Assembly: GCF_022568835.1 (NCBI RefSeq)
Contig: NZ_JAKZHV010000002.1
Location: 372,001 to 436,000 of the forward strand
Direction: 5' to 3'
DNA: 64,000 nucleotides
Source of the DNA: Arsenicicoccus piscis
GTDB lineage: Bacteria > Actinomycetota > Actinomycetes > Actinomycetales > Dermatophilaceae
Below are positions 39,705-47,732 of this stretch, in pieces. How positions within the stretch are numbered: the stretch's first letter is position 1; each line of letters starts with the position of its first letter. The translations under genes were made by a program, and so were the position numbers. The notes under the pieces are model-generated. The model saw nothing but the letters and a program-made list of their open reading frames with translations, was not told where the DNA came from and did no database searches.

Positions 39705-39710
39705 ACCTTA
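39705..39710 (-). promoter_or_regulatory. Leaderless -10 element of the YkvA-like/Nudix/Pth2 operon
   Basis: TAAGGT on the minus strand lies seven bases before GTG 39697. No ribosome-binding site separates them. Confidence 0.5.
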
Positions 39711-39800
39711 GGACATCCACCCGGTCGACGTCTGGGACTTCCGCCCGACGACGGGCCGAGAGATCGACGAGGCTGCTCGCTGACGAAGGACCGCTTTGGC

Positions 39801-39809
39801 TGTGGATAA
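39801..39809 (-). promoter_or_regulatory. Single perfect DnaA box (TTATCCACA)
   Basis: TTATCCACA occurs once on the minus strand in the 195-bp divergent region between the YkvA-like gene and the toxin gene. No other box was noticed nearby, so it is not an origin; regulation by DnaA or chance are the options. Confidence 0.35.
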
Positions 39810-39892
39810 CCTTCCGCAGCTTCGGTGCGTTCGCTCTACGGTCTTGGCATTCGTTTCCTTATGTTTGCCATCGCTTGGACCAGGAGTAGACC

Positions 39893-41281
39893 GTGCTGAC
39901 GTTCGCTGCGCCCCCGGCCGCCGGTGCCGTGCCGCTGCTCGGCACCGGCGCCCCGGCAGCCCTGCAGGGTGACCCCGCCGCAGTGGTGGCGCTGGCGGGT
40001 CGCTGGCGGCAGGTGGCGGTGGCCCTGGTGCACGCGGCCCAGTCGGTCGCGCGGGTGTCCACCCCCTCGTGGGACGGCCCGGCATCGGTCGCGGCGGGCA
40101 CGGGGCTGGACGCGCTCGGGCCTGGCCTCGCCGGTGCGGCCCAGCTGCTCGGCGCCGCCGCCGACGCGCTGACCCGGCACGCCGCCGTCCTCGAGTCCGC
40201 CCAGCAGGACACCCGGCGCGCCGTCGCTCTCCACGAGGACGGCGTCCAGGCCACCGCCCACGCCGCCGCGACCCTGGACGCGAGCCACCCCGACGGGCTA
40301 CGGCTGCTGACCGGGGCTCAGGAGCTCGCACTCTCCGCCGCGCACGACGGCGCCCTCTCCACGTTCCCGTTCGCCACCGACCCCGGGGCACCGATGCGTG
40401 CGGCTGCCGCAGCCCTCGCGGGCGAGGCCGCCGCGCGGGCCGCCCGGTCCGCCGCCGAGACCGCCGCGACCCTGCTAGGCCTGGCCTCGGTGGCACCTCG
40501 GGCACCCCGCCTGCCCGAGGTGCCCACCGTGGCAGACGGCTTCGGCCAGGTGCTCGACGCCGCGGGTCTGGTGCCCGTCGTCGGCAACGTCGCGGACCTC
40601 GCGAACCTGCCGCTGCAGCTGGGCCAGGGCCGCACGGCGGATGCGGTGATCACGGCGGTGGGCCTGCTGCCCGGCCTGGGCGACGCCGTCCAGGGGAGTC
40701 GTCAAGGCGCCCGGGTGCTGGAGCGCGAGGCCGGCGACTGGATGCCAAGCCCCGAGCAGCTCCAGGACCTGTCACCGGCCGGCTCGGCGGGGTTCGACCC
40801 CGTGACCCGGAAGGTGGCGCACCTGCCGTTCCCCAAGGTCCAGCGGGCGGCGGCACGTGTCGAGATCGCCGAGCGGTGGGGGCAGCTGTGGCGCGAGGGA
40901 GCCTTCCTGCGGGTGAACCCGTCGCGCGAGCGGCACATCCGCGACGGCGAGCTGCGCCGCGGCCGCGACGGCCAGCCCGACTGGTCCGGTGGCCACTGCC
41001 CGCCGCCGCGCCCCAAGAAGTCGCTCTTCCCCGCCGAGTGGTGCGCCGGTGACCTCATGGGTGCCGTCGAGGCCCTCACCCTCTCCCCCGACGCGAGCTG
41101 GACGTGGGCGAGCACGCTGCGCGGGCGCGACCGGTTCCGGGTCGAGGGCCGACTCGACGGTCGGCTGGTGCGGGTCGTCGTCGAGCCCGCCGGCGAGGGC
41201 ATCATCACCGCCCACCCGCTCGAGGTCATCCCGTCCACCGGCCGGCGACGCACGACACCGCGGGTGGTGAGCGCGCCGTGA
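39893..41281 (+). CDS. Polymorphic toxin: helical WXG/LXG-like leader, pretoxin segment, EndoU nuclease
   Basis: The 462-residue protein has the layout of type VII-exported toxins. Residues 10-120 are an Ala-rich helical WXG/LXG-like region. Residues about 220-275 are a hydrophobic pretoxin segment (LVPVVGNVADLANLPLQ, then GLLPGLGDAVQG). The C-terminal 120 residues match bacterial EndoU RNases: first His in RHIRDGE (about 347), second His in SGGHC (about 366), a Lys pair with FP in KKSLFPAEW, and the final IITAHPLEV. EndoU toxins cleave RNA. The GTG start follows AGGAG. Next come a WXG100-like gene and a candidate immunity gene. No secretion machinery is in the window. Confidence 0.78.
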   Translation: MLTFAAPPAAGAVPLLGTGAPAALQGDPAAVVALAGRWRQVAVALVHAAQSVARVSTPSWDGPASVAAGTGLDALGPGLAGAAQLLGAAADALTRHAAVLESAQQDTRRAVALHEDGVQATAHAAATLDASHPDGLRLLTGAQELALSAAHDGALSTFPFATDPGAPMRAAAAALAGEAAARAARSAAETAATLLGLASVAPRAPRLPEVPTVADGFGQVLDAAGLVPVVGNVADLANLPLQLGQGRTADAVITAVGLLPGLGDAVQGSRQGARVLEREAGDWMPSPEQLQDLSPAGSAGFDPVTRKVAHLPFPKVQRAAARVEIAERWGQLWREGAFLRVNPSRERHIRDGELRRGRDGQPDWSGGHCPPPRPKKSLFPAEWCAGDLMGAVEALTLSPDASWTWASTLRGRDRFRVEGRLDGRLVRVVVEPAGEGIITAHPLEVIPSTGRRRTTPRVVSAP

Positions 41282-41604
41282 TGATCCGCGTCGACACGAC
41301 CGAGCTCGACGCCGCCGCGGCGGCGCTGCGCGAGACGGGTCTCGCGCTCGCCCACGAGGGCGACGGGCTGGGCGCGACCCGCTGGCAGACCGGCTGCGTC
41401 GGTGACGGCGCTCTGGCGGCGGCTGTCGAGACCTTCGCCGGCTCCTGGACGGTGGGCCTCGGCGCCCACGCCGAGGACGTGCGCCGCGTCGCGGACGCGC
41501 TGACGGCCGCCGCGCTCGGCTACGACGTCGCCGAGCGTGCCGCCGAGGGAGCGTTCGACCGCCCGCCGACCACGCCGCCCGGCCCGGCCACCGTCACCCA
41601 CTGA
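41281..41604 (+). CDS. WXG100-like type VII secretion partner
   Basis: A 107-residue helical protein of ESAT-6/WXG100 size. The opening IRVDTTELDAAAAALRE is typical, a turn is likely around the middle (FAGSWTVG), and the C-terminus carries YDVAE, which fits the type VII export signal Y-x-x-x-D/E. It probably pairs with the toxin for export. The start is ATG 41281, one base inside the toxin stop, or GTG 41278; both imply coupled translation. Its stop codon lies in the first of three 15-bp tandem repeats. Confidence 0.7.
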   Translation: MIRVDTTELDAAAAALRETGLALAHEGDGLGATRWQTGCVGDGALAAAVETFAGSWTVGLGAHAEDVRRVADALTAAALGYDVAERAAEGAFDRPPTTPPGPATVTH

Positions 41605-41637
41605 CCCGTCACCCACTGACCCGTCACCCACTGACCC
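41593..41637 (+). repeat. Three perfect 15-bp tandem repeats with stop codons
   Basis: GTCACCCACTGACCC repeats exactly three times (41593-41607, 41608-41622, 41623-41637). The first contains the TGA of the WXG100-like gene, and the other two repeat that TGA in the same frame. About 50 bp of a degenerate CCACCCATC-type duplication follow (41640-41690). Confidence 0.9.
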
Positions 41638-41711
41638 AGCAACCACCCATCCACCGACCCATCAGCCACCCATCAACCGACCCAGAACCCTTCAGTCACC
41701 AGGAGATTCCC

Positions 41712-42347
41712 ATGGCTCGCACCCTTCCCGTCGTCCAGCCCGGCGACCCGTCCCTCACCCCGGGGACCAGCATCGACGTCGTCGACGAGTGGGTCGGCGC
41801 CGTCGGCCGCGCCACCGCACCGCACGGCAGCCGGGTGCACCCCGGCGGCCACGGTCGCGTGACCTTCCCCGAGGGCTACGACCAGGCCGCGATCGACCAG
41901 CTGCTGCTGGAGGTGACGATGTCTCCGGCCAGCCGCTGGGACGTGCTCGTCATGGCGTCCGACGCGCCGCCCGGGGGCCACCACATCCTGCTCGTGCACG
42001 GCCGGTCCCGGGGGCTCGACGTCAGCGTCATGATCGAGCCCGACGGCCGGGGCATCCTGGACGGGTGGCCGACGATCCCCCCGGGCGTGGTGCCCGAGGG
42101 CACCGGGCTGAGCCGGCTGATGCGCCGCTTCTGGGGCGCTCCCCTGGAGGACTCCGAGCCCGAGTTCGTCGGCCTCGACGAGGTGCTGCTGTCGGGTGAG
42201 CTGCGGACGGCGCAGTCGCTGCTGATGTGCCTGCACCACGGGCTCCTGTCGCCCGCCGACGTCCACGTCATCGACGCGATGTGCCGCCGCCTCGACCTCG
42301 ACGACGAGCTGGACCTTCTGCTCAGCCGACCCCACGCTCTTCGGTGA
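41712..42347 (+). CDS. Hypothetical protein, candidate immunity protein for the EndoU toxin
   Basis: I do not recognise this 211-residue soluble protein. It has no signal peptide or membrane helix. It contains an N-terminal acidic domain (IDVVDEWVGAVGRATAP), a segment WDVLVMASDAPPGG, and an acidic helical C-terminus (DVHVIDAMCRRLDLDDELDL). Position directly after a toxin and its secretion partner, net acidity against a basic RNase domain and the AGGAG ribosome site support an immunity role, which is inference. Its end overlaps the end of the convergent ABC ATPase gene by 26 bp. Confidence 0.55.
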   Translation: MARTLPVVQPGDPSLTPGTSIDVVDEWVGAVGRATAPHGSRVHPGGHGRVTFPEGYDQAAIDQLLLEVTMSPASRWDVLVMASDAPPGGHHILLVHGRSRGLDVSVMIEPDGRGILDGWPTIPPGVVPEGTGLSRLMRRFWGAPLEDSEPEFVGLDEVLLSGELRTAQSLLMCLHHGLLSPADVHVIDAMCRRLDLDDELDLLLSRPHALR

Positions 42348-43176
42348 GCGCGCGGCGGACGCTCGGCACGGCCGCCACGAGCGCCTTCGTGTAGTCGTGC
42401 CGAGGGTGGGTGTAGACCTGCTCGGTCGGGCCCTCCTCGACGATCCGACCTCGAGTCATCACGACCACCCGCTCGCACACGTGGCGCACCACCGACAGGT
42501 CGTGCGACACGAACACCAGGGTGAGGTCGAGGTCTGCGACGAGGCGTTCGACGACGTTGAGCACCTGCGCGCGCACGGACACGTCGAGGGCCGACACGGG
42601 CTCGTCGGCGAGCAGCACCTGCGGCCTCGGCGCGAGCGCCCGCGCGATCGAGATCCGTTGGCGCTGACCGCCGCTGAACATGTGGGGGTAGCGCTCGGCC
42701 GCCTCGGCGTCGAGCCCCACGGCCTCCAGCAGCTCAGCGACGCGAGCCCGGTGGTCACCCTCGACCCGCAGCCCGACGAGCGGCTCGGCGATGATGTCGC
42801 CGACCCGCATGCGGGGGTCCAGCGAGCTCATCGGGTCCTGGAAGACGACCTGCAGCCGGCGGCGCAGCCAGGCCAGGTCGCGGTCGCTGCCGGTGACCTC
42901 GCGACCCTCGACGCGGACCCGCCCGGAGGTGGGTCGGTGCAGCCCCGCGACGATCCGCAGCAGGGTGGACTTGCCGCACCCGGACTCGCCGACGATGCCG
43001 AGCTTCTCGCCGCGGTGGACGGTCAGGCTGACGCCGTCGAGCGCGGTCACGGACGCGGCTTTCCCGAACAGTCCGCTGCGCGGTCGCCCGTAGACCCGCC
43101 GCACGTCCTCGACCTCGATCACCGGCTCCCCCTGCGGCGGCTGCGCGCTGCCCTGCAGGTCCACCGTGCTGCTCAC
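42322..43176 (-). CDS. Oligopeptide-type ABC importer ATPase (DppF/OppF-like)
   Basis: A 284-residue ATPase with Walker A GESGCGKSTLL (about 61), signature FSGGQRQRISIARALA, Walker B VLLADEPVSALD and the VFVSHDLSVV switch. It is the last gene of a five-gene importer operon (substrate-binding protein, two permeases, two ATPases). GTG 43176 overlaps the preceding ATPase stop by 4 nt. The C-terminus is short and lacks the Cys-rich extension seen in its partner. Confidence 0.92.
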   Translation of the reverse strand: MSSTVDLQGSAQPPQGEPVIEVEDVRRVYGRPRSGLFGKAASVTALDGVSLTVHRGEKLGIVGESGCGKSTLLRIVAGLHRPTSGRVRVEGREVTGSDRDLAWLRRRLQVVFQDPMSSLDPRMRVGDIIAEPLVGLRVEGDHRARVAELLEAVGLDAEAAERYPHMFSGGQRQRISIARALAPRPQVLLADEPVSALDVSVRAQVLNVVERLVADLDLTLVFVSHDLSVVRHVCERVVVMTRGRIVEEGPTEQVYTHPRHDYTKALVAAVPSVRRALTEERGVG

Positions 43177-44153
43177 GTGATCACCTCCGACTGCGCCGGG
43201 TGCCAGCAGGCGTAACCCGGCCCGTGCGGCGCACCCGTCCACGGCGGCTCCGCCCGGCACTGGTCGGTGGCCTTCCAGCAGCGGCTGCGGAAGACGCACC
43301 CCTCGGGGAACCGTCCGGCGGCCGGCACCGACCCGGCGATGGCCCGCAGCTGGCCGCTGTGCGGGTCGACGGCCAGGTCGGAGGCGGCCAGCAGACCCTG
43401 GGTGTAGCGGTGCCGCGGACGCCGGAACACCTCGTTCACCGGCCCGGCCTCGACGATCCGCCCGCCGTACATCACCGCCACCTGCTCGCACACGTTGGCC
43501 ACCACCGCGAGGTCGTGGGTGATGAACAGCATCGCCGCGTCACGCTCCTCGACGCCGCGCACGAGCAGGTCGAGCACCAGCTGCTGCACCGTGACGTCGA
43601 GGGCGGTCGTGGGCTCGTCGCAGATCAGCAGCGCGGGGTCGTTGGCGAGCGCGATGGCCAGGACGACGCGCTGCCGCTGACCGCCCGAGAGCTGGTGCGG
43701 GTAGGCCCGGACGAGCGCCTTGGGGTCCGGGAGCCGGACGGCCTCGAGCAGCTCGATCGCGCGGTCGGCGGCCGCGGCCCGCGACGGCTGGGTGTGGTGG
43801 ATCAGCATGGCCTCGGCGACCTGGTCCCCGATCCGCATGGTGGGGTTCAGCGCGGTCATCGGCTCCTGGAAGACCATGGCGACGTCCCGGCCACGCACCC
43901 GCGCCAGCTCGCGCTCGGGCGTGCCGAGCAGCTCGCGCTCCCCCAGCCGCACCGAGCCGGTGGCCTGGACGTTGTCGGGCAGCAGCCCCATGATCGCGAG
44001 CGAGGTGATGGACTTGCCGGAGCCCGACTCCCCGATCAGCCCGACCCGCTCCCCGCGCCCGATCGTGAGGTCTACGCCGCGCAGCAGCTCGACCGACCGC
44101 GTGCGGATCGTGAGGTCACGCACGCGCAGGACCGGGTCCACGACGGTGCTCAT
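43173..44153 (-). CDS. Oligopeptide-type ABC importer ATPase (DppD/OppD-like)
   Basis: A 326-residue ATPase with Walker A GESGSGKSITS (about 40), signature LSGGQRQRVVLAIALA and Walker B LLICDEPTTALD. The C-terminal oligopeptide-type extension contains the Cys motif CVFRSRCWKATDQC and a further Cys near WHPAQ, which in relatives can hold an iron-sulfur cluster or metal. ATG 44153 overlaps the permease stop by 4 nt. It works as a heterodimer with the downstream ATPase. Confidence 0.93.
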   Translation of the reverse strand: MSTVVDPVLRVRDLTIRTRSVELLRGVDLTIGRGERVGLIGESGSGKSITSLAIMGLLPDNVQATGSVRLGERELLGTPERELARVRGRDVAMVFQEPMTALNPTMRIGDQVAEAMLIHHTQPSRAAAADRAIELLEAVRLPDPKALVRAYPHQLSGGQRQRVVLAIALANDPALLICDEPTTALDVTVQQLVLDLLVRGVEERDAAMLFITHDLAVVANVCEQVAVMYGGRIVEAGPVNEVFRRPRHRYTQGLLAASDLAVDPHSGQLRAIAGSVPAAGRFPEGCVFRSRCWKATDQCRAEPPWTGAPHGPGYACWHPAQSEVIT

Positions 44154-45016
44154 CGGCGCTCCTTCAGCCGCGGGTCCAGCCGGTCGCGCAGGCCGTCGCC
44201 GAGCAGGTTGAAGCCGAGGACGGCGAGGGCGATGGCCGCGCCCGGCACCCACGCGAGCCGGGGGGCGACGAAGAGCAGCTCCTGGCTCTCCTGCAGCATC
44301 CGCCCCCACGACGGCACGTCGGGCGGGGTCCCGAGCCCGAGGAAGGACAGCGCCGCCTCGGCCAGGATCGCCATCGCGAACGCGACCGACGCCTGGACGA
44401 TGATCAGCGAGGAGACGTTCGGCAGCACGTGCCGCACGGCGATCGCCGGCGCCGACAGGCCGCAGGAGCGGGCCGCGAGCACGTAGTCCGAGCGCAGCAC
44501 GCCGAGCGCCCCCGAGCGGGTCACCCGGGCGAAGGTCGGGATGCCGGCGATGCCGATGGCGATCATCGCGGTGAGGGTCGAGCCGCCGTAGACCGCGCTG
44601 AGCATGATCGCGAGCAGCAGGGCCGGGAAGGCGAGGACGAGGTCGCCGAGGCGACCGACCAGCTCGCCGAGCCACCGCGGGCCCATCGCACCGAGGATGC
44701 CGAGCGGCACCCCGACGAGCACCGACAGACCGACGGCGACGACGCCGACGAAGACCGTGGTGCGCGCGCCGACCATGATCCGCGAGAGCTCGTCGCGACC
44801 GAACTTGTCGGTGCCGAGCAGGTGCTCGCCGGACGGCCCCTGCAGCCGGTGCAGCCCGTCGATCAGGCCGGGGTCGTACGGCGTCCAGACGAAGGAGACG
44901 AGCGCCAGCAGCACGACCACGCCCGTGAGCGCGCAGCCGACGAGCAAGGTGCCGGGATAGCTGCGGTCGCCGGCGAGGTCCGGCGCGGGGCCGCCCGGTG
45001 CGGTGAGGTCGCTCAC
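44150..45016 (-). CDS. Oligopeptide-type ABC importer permease (DppC/OppC-like)
   Basis: A 288-residue permease with an N-terminal OppC_N-like helix, the LLGTDKFGRDELSRIMVGAR segment and about six membrane helices. The coupling loop (ARSCGLSAPAIAVRHVLPN) has the EAA-type pattern that docks to the ATPase. GTG 45016 overlaps the upstream permease stop by 4 nt, which rejects a longer in-frame ORF that runs antisense through its neighbour. Confidence 0.92.
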   Translation of the reverse strand: MSDLTAPGGPAPDLAGDRSYPGTLLVGCALTGVVVLLALVSFVWTPYDPGLIDGLHRLQGPSGEHLLGTDKFGRDELSRIMVGARTTVFVGVVAVGLSVLVGVPLGILGAMGPRWLGELVGRLGDLVLAFPALLLAIMLSAVYGGSTLTAMIAIGIAGIPTFARVTRSGALGVLRSDYVLAARSCGLSAPAIAVRHVLPNVSSLIIVQASVAFAMAILAEAALSFLGLGTPPDVPSWGRMLQESQELLFVAPRLAWVPGAAIALAVLGFNLLGDGLRDRLDPRLKERR

Positions 45017-45963
45017 GCGTCCCCCAGCCGCAGGCGCGGGTCCAGCACGACGTAGAGCACGTCGACGAGGAGGTTGACCAGCAGCACGGCGGCGACCAGC
45101 ACCATCACCACGTCCTGGACGACGAGCAGGTCGCGGTTGCCGACGGCGTCCAGCAGCAGCGAGCCGAGGCCGGGGATCACGAACACCCGCTCCACCACGA
45201 CCGCGCCGACGAGGGTGGTCGCCAGCTGCAGCCCGAGCACGGTGACGACCGGGACGGCGGCGTTGCGCAGCCCGTGCCGCCACAGCGCCTGGGCGGGCCG
45301 CAACCCCTTGGCCCGCGCGGTGCGCAGGTAGTCCTCGCGCAGCACGTCGAGGACGGCGCTGCGGACGTAGCGGGTGAGCACGGCGCCCTGCACGAGCCCG
45401 AGGGCGAGCGCGGGCAGCACGAGCTGCCGCACGAACATGACGGGGTCGACGGCCGGTGGCGTCCACCCGTTGGCGGGCAGCCAGCCGAGGCGCACCGCGA
45501 AGATGGTGATGAGCAGGATGCCCGCGAGGAACGCCGGGACGGCGACCCCGAGCTGGGCGAGCGCCGAGAGCACCACGCCGATCGGGCGGCGGTGGCGCAC
45601 CGCCATCCACACGCCGAGCGGCACCGCCACGACCACGGCGACGACCATGCTCGCGAGCACCAGGATGAGCGAGACCTGCAGCCGGTCCGCGAGCTGGGGG
45701 CCGATCTGTGCCCCGCTCACGTAGCTCGTGCCGAGACGTCCGGTGAGCAGGCCGCCGATCCACGAGGCGTACTGCACCGGCAGCGGCCGGTCCAGCCCGA
45801 ACTCGTGCCGCAGCTGGTCCACCGCGGCGTCGGAGGCGTCGGTGCCGAGGGCGACGCGGGCCGGGTCGCCGGGCAGCAGGACCATGAACGCGAACACGAC
45901 CACGGTGCTCACCGCCAGCGAGGCGACGAACACCGCGAGGCGACGCAGGACCGTGCCGACCAT
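45013..45963 (-). CDS. Oligopeptide-type ABC importer permease (DppB/OppB-like)
   Basis: A 316-residue permease with one N-terminal helix, a periplasmic-side loop (LRHEFGLDRPLPVQY) and five more helices. The EAA loop reads YLRTARAKGLRPAQALWRHG, as in family members. It starts 36 bp after the substrate-binding protein gene. TAGACT ten bases upstream of the ATG may be an internal promoter. Confidence 0.93.
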   Translation of the reverse strand: MVGTVLRRLAVFVASLAVSTVVVFAFMVLLPGDPARVALGTDASDAAVDQLRHEFGLDRPLPVQYASWIGGLLTGRLGTSYVSGAQIGPQLADRLQVSLILVLASMVVAVVVAVPLGVWMAVRHRRPIGVVLSALAQLGVAVPAFLAGILLITIFAVRLGWLPANGWTPPAVDPVMFVRQLVLPALALGLVQGAVLTRYVRSAVLDVLREDYLRTARAKGLRPAQALWRHGLRNAAVPVVTVLGLQLATTLVGAVVVERVFVIPGLGSLLLDAVGNRDLLVVQDVVMVLVAAVLLVNLLVDVLYVVLDPRLRLGDA

Positions 45964-45973
45964 GGTGAGCGGG

Positions 45974-45979
45974 AGTCTA
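45974..45979 (-). promoter_or_regulatory. Possible internal -10 element before the importer permeases
   Basis: TAGACT on the minus strand is followed after ten bases by ATG 45963. A separate, near-leaderless transcript of the membrane and ATPase genes is possible. Confidence 0.35.
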
Positions 45980-45999
45980 CGACCTGGGTCGATGCCGAC

Positions 46000-47538
46000 C
46001 TAGGACCGCGAGAGCTTCCCGAGGTCGAGGTACTCCCCGATCGCGTTCTTGGGCAGACCGGTGATGTCCTTGTCGGCGACGACGAGGTTCGGCATGAGGA
46101 ACAGCCAGTCGGCGGCCGCGTCCTCGGCGACCAGCCGGGCGGCCTTCTTCATGTCCGCGACCTGGGTCGCCTGGTCACCTTCGTCGGCGGCGACGAACAG
46201 GTCCTGCACGGCCAAGTTGTCGTAGCGCGTGTAGTACGTCGGGTCGCCGAACAGCCGGCTGATGTCGCGCGGCTCGACGTGCGCGACGATCGACATGTCG
46301 TAGTCGGCCTGGCCGAACACCGACGTCAGCCACTGCGGGAACTCCAGCTGGTCGATGGTGACCTTGAGGCCGGACTGCTCGACCATCGACTTCACGACCT
46401 GGCCGCAGCTGGTGGCGTAGGGCGCGGCCGGCAGGCGCAGGCGCAGCGTCTTGCCGGCAGCCCCCGCCTCGTTGACGAGCGCCTTGGCCTTGGCGAGGTC
46501 GTAGGGCATCACCGACGTGAGGTCCTCGTACCACGGGTCGGTGGGGGGGACCATCGAGCCGATCAGCGTGCCCTTGCCGCTCCAGCACGTGTCGAGCAAC
46601 GTCTTGTGGTCGATCGACTGGCGGATCGCCTGACGAACTCGCTTGTCCGTCAACGGTGCTCGCGAGTTGTTGAAGGACAGCACGACCTCGCCGTTGGTGG
46701 TGCCCTCGATGACCTGGTACTTCGGGTTGGAGGTGAACTGCGCCAGGCTGTCCGGCGCCTGGACCGTGCCGATGATGTCGATCGTGCCGGTCAGCAGCGC
46801 ATTGTTGAGCGCGGTGGCGTCCTTGAAGTACTTGAGCGTCGCGGTCGCGAAGTGCGCCTTGGTCCCCCAGTAGGAGTCGTTGCGGTTCAACGTGATCGAG
46901 TCGCCGCGCTTCCAGGTGCCCATCGTGTAGGGCCCGGTGCCGATCGGCTTGGTGGCGAGGTCCGCGACGCCGGTGGTCGAGAACATCGCGCCGACGCGTG
47001 TCGTCATCGCGTAGAGCCAGGAGTTGCTCGGGCGGGTCAGCGTCACCTTCAGCTCGGTTGGCGACACGGCCTCGGCCGACGCGACCACGTCCATCGCCTT
47101 CTTGACGCCGACGGTCCAGCTGGTCTTGACCTGGTTGATCGAGAACACCGCGTCGGCCGCCGTGAACTTCGCTCCGTTGCTGAAGGTTGCGTTGTCCACC
47201 AGGGAGAACGTGTAGGTCTTGCGGTCCGGGCTCACCGTCCAGCTCTTGGCGAGCTGGGGGACGATCGTGCCGCTCTCGTCGAGCGTGACGAGGTTCTGGT
47301 AGACGTTGCCGAGCAGGGCCTGCGGGATGGCCGCGCCGTCCTTCTTGGTGAAGTCCAGGCTGACCGGCTCGAGGACGAGGCCGATGCCCACGGCGTCCGA
47401 GCCGGCGGCCGCTGCGCCGGTCGCGCCGGACGCGGCGGACCCGGACGGGTTGGCGGTGGAGCCGGCCGAGCAGGCGGCGAGCGCGAGGGCGCTACCGAGG
47501 GCGAGGCCGGCAGTGGCGAGACGGGCCGAGCGGGTCAT
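46000..47538 (-). CDS. Family 5 extracellular solute-binding lipoprotein
   Basis: A 512-residue binding protein of the SBP_bac_5 family that captures the substrate for the importer encoded downstream. A lipoprotein signal peptide ends at Cys23 (LALAACSAG), followed by a Ser/Gly/Ala linker. Family motifs include VPQLAKSWTVSPD, IGTGPYTMGTWKRGD and LTDKRVRQAIRQSIDHK. The substrate class (peptides, nickel chelates or other) cannot be fixed from sequence. ATG 47538 follows GGGAG; an ORF extension of 24 codons upstream lacks signal-peptide character and is rejected. Confidence 0.93.
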   Translation of the reverse strand: MTRSARLATAGLALGSALALAACSAGSTANPSGSAASGATGAAAAGSDAVGIGLVLEPVSLDFTKKDGAAIPQALLGNVYQNLVTLDESGTIVPQLAKSWTVSPDRKTYTFSLVDNATFSNGAKFTAADAVFSINQVKTSWTVGVKKAMDVVASAEAVSPTELKVTLTRPSNSWLYAMTTRVGAMFSTTGVADLATKPIGTGPYTMGTWKRGDSITLNRNDSYWGTKAHFATATLKYFKDATALNNALLTGTIDIIGTVQAPDSLAQFTSNPKYQVIEGTTNGEVVLSFNNSRAPLTDKRVRQAIRQSIDHKTLLDTCWSGKGTLIGSMVPPTDPWYEDLTSVMPYDLAKAKALVNEAGAAGKTLRLRLPAAPYATSCGQVVKSMVEQSGLKVTIDQLEFPQWLTSVFGQADYDMSIVAHVEPRDISRLFGDPTYYTRYDNLAVQDLFVAADEGDQATQVADMKKAARLVAEDAAADWLFLMPNLVVADKDITGLPKNAIGEYLDLGKLSRS

Positions 47539-47732
47539 CAGGACTCCCGGGTCGGGGTGTGCCCGGTGCGGCACCGGGCCAGGGTCGCCACATCCTATGC
47601 AGTCCCGCACCGTGCTCGGGCGCCCCGCGAGCCCCCCGGCAGCCGATTGTGCACAACACTGTGACCAACGGCGCTCCCACCCGCGTGGTTCGTAGGCCGG
47701 AGCAGGCGGGCATGACTGCGTGGGCCGGTGGC

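Noticed and set aside
39801..39809. DnaA box as a replication-origin signal
   Set aside because: It is a single box with no cluster, no dnaA/dnaN neighbours and no AT-rich unwinding region.
41593..41690. Tandem repeats as a CRISPR array
   Set aside because: The units are 15 bp, directly adjacent with no spacers, and there are no cas genes.
47600..47732. RNA gene between the solute-binding protein and serA genes
   Set aside because: I found no tRNA-like cloverleaf or strong conserved stem; short GC-rich stems only.
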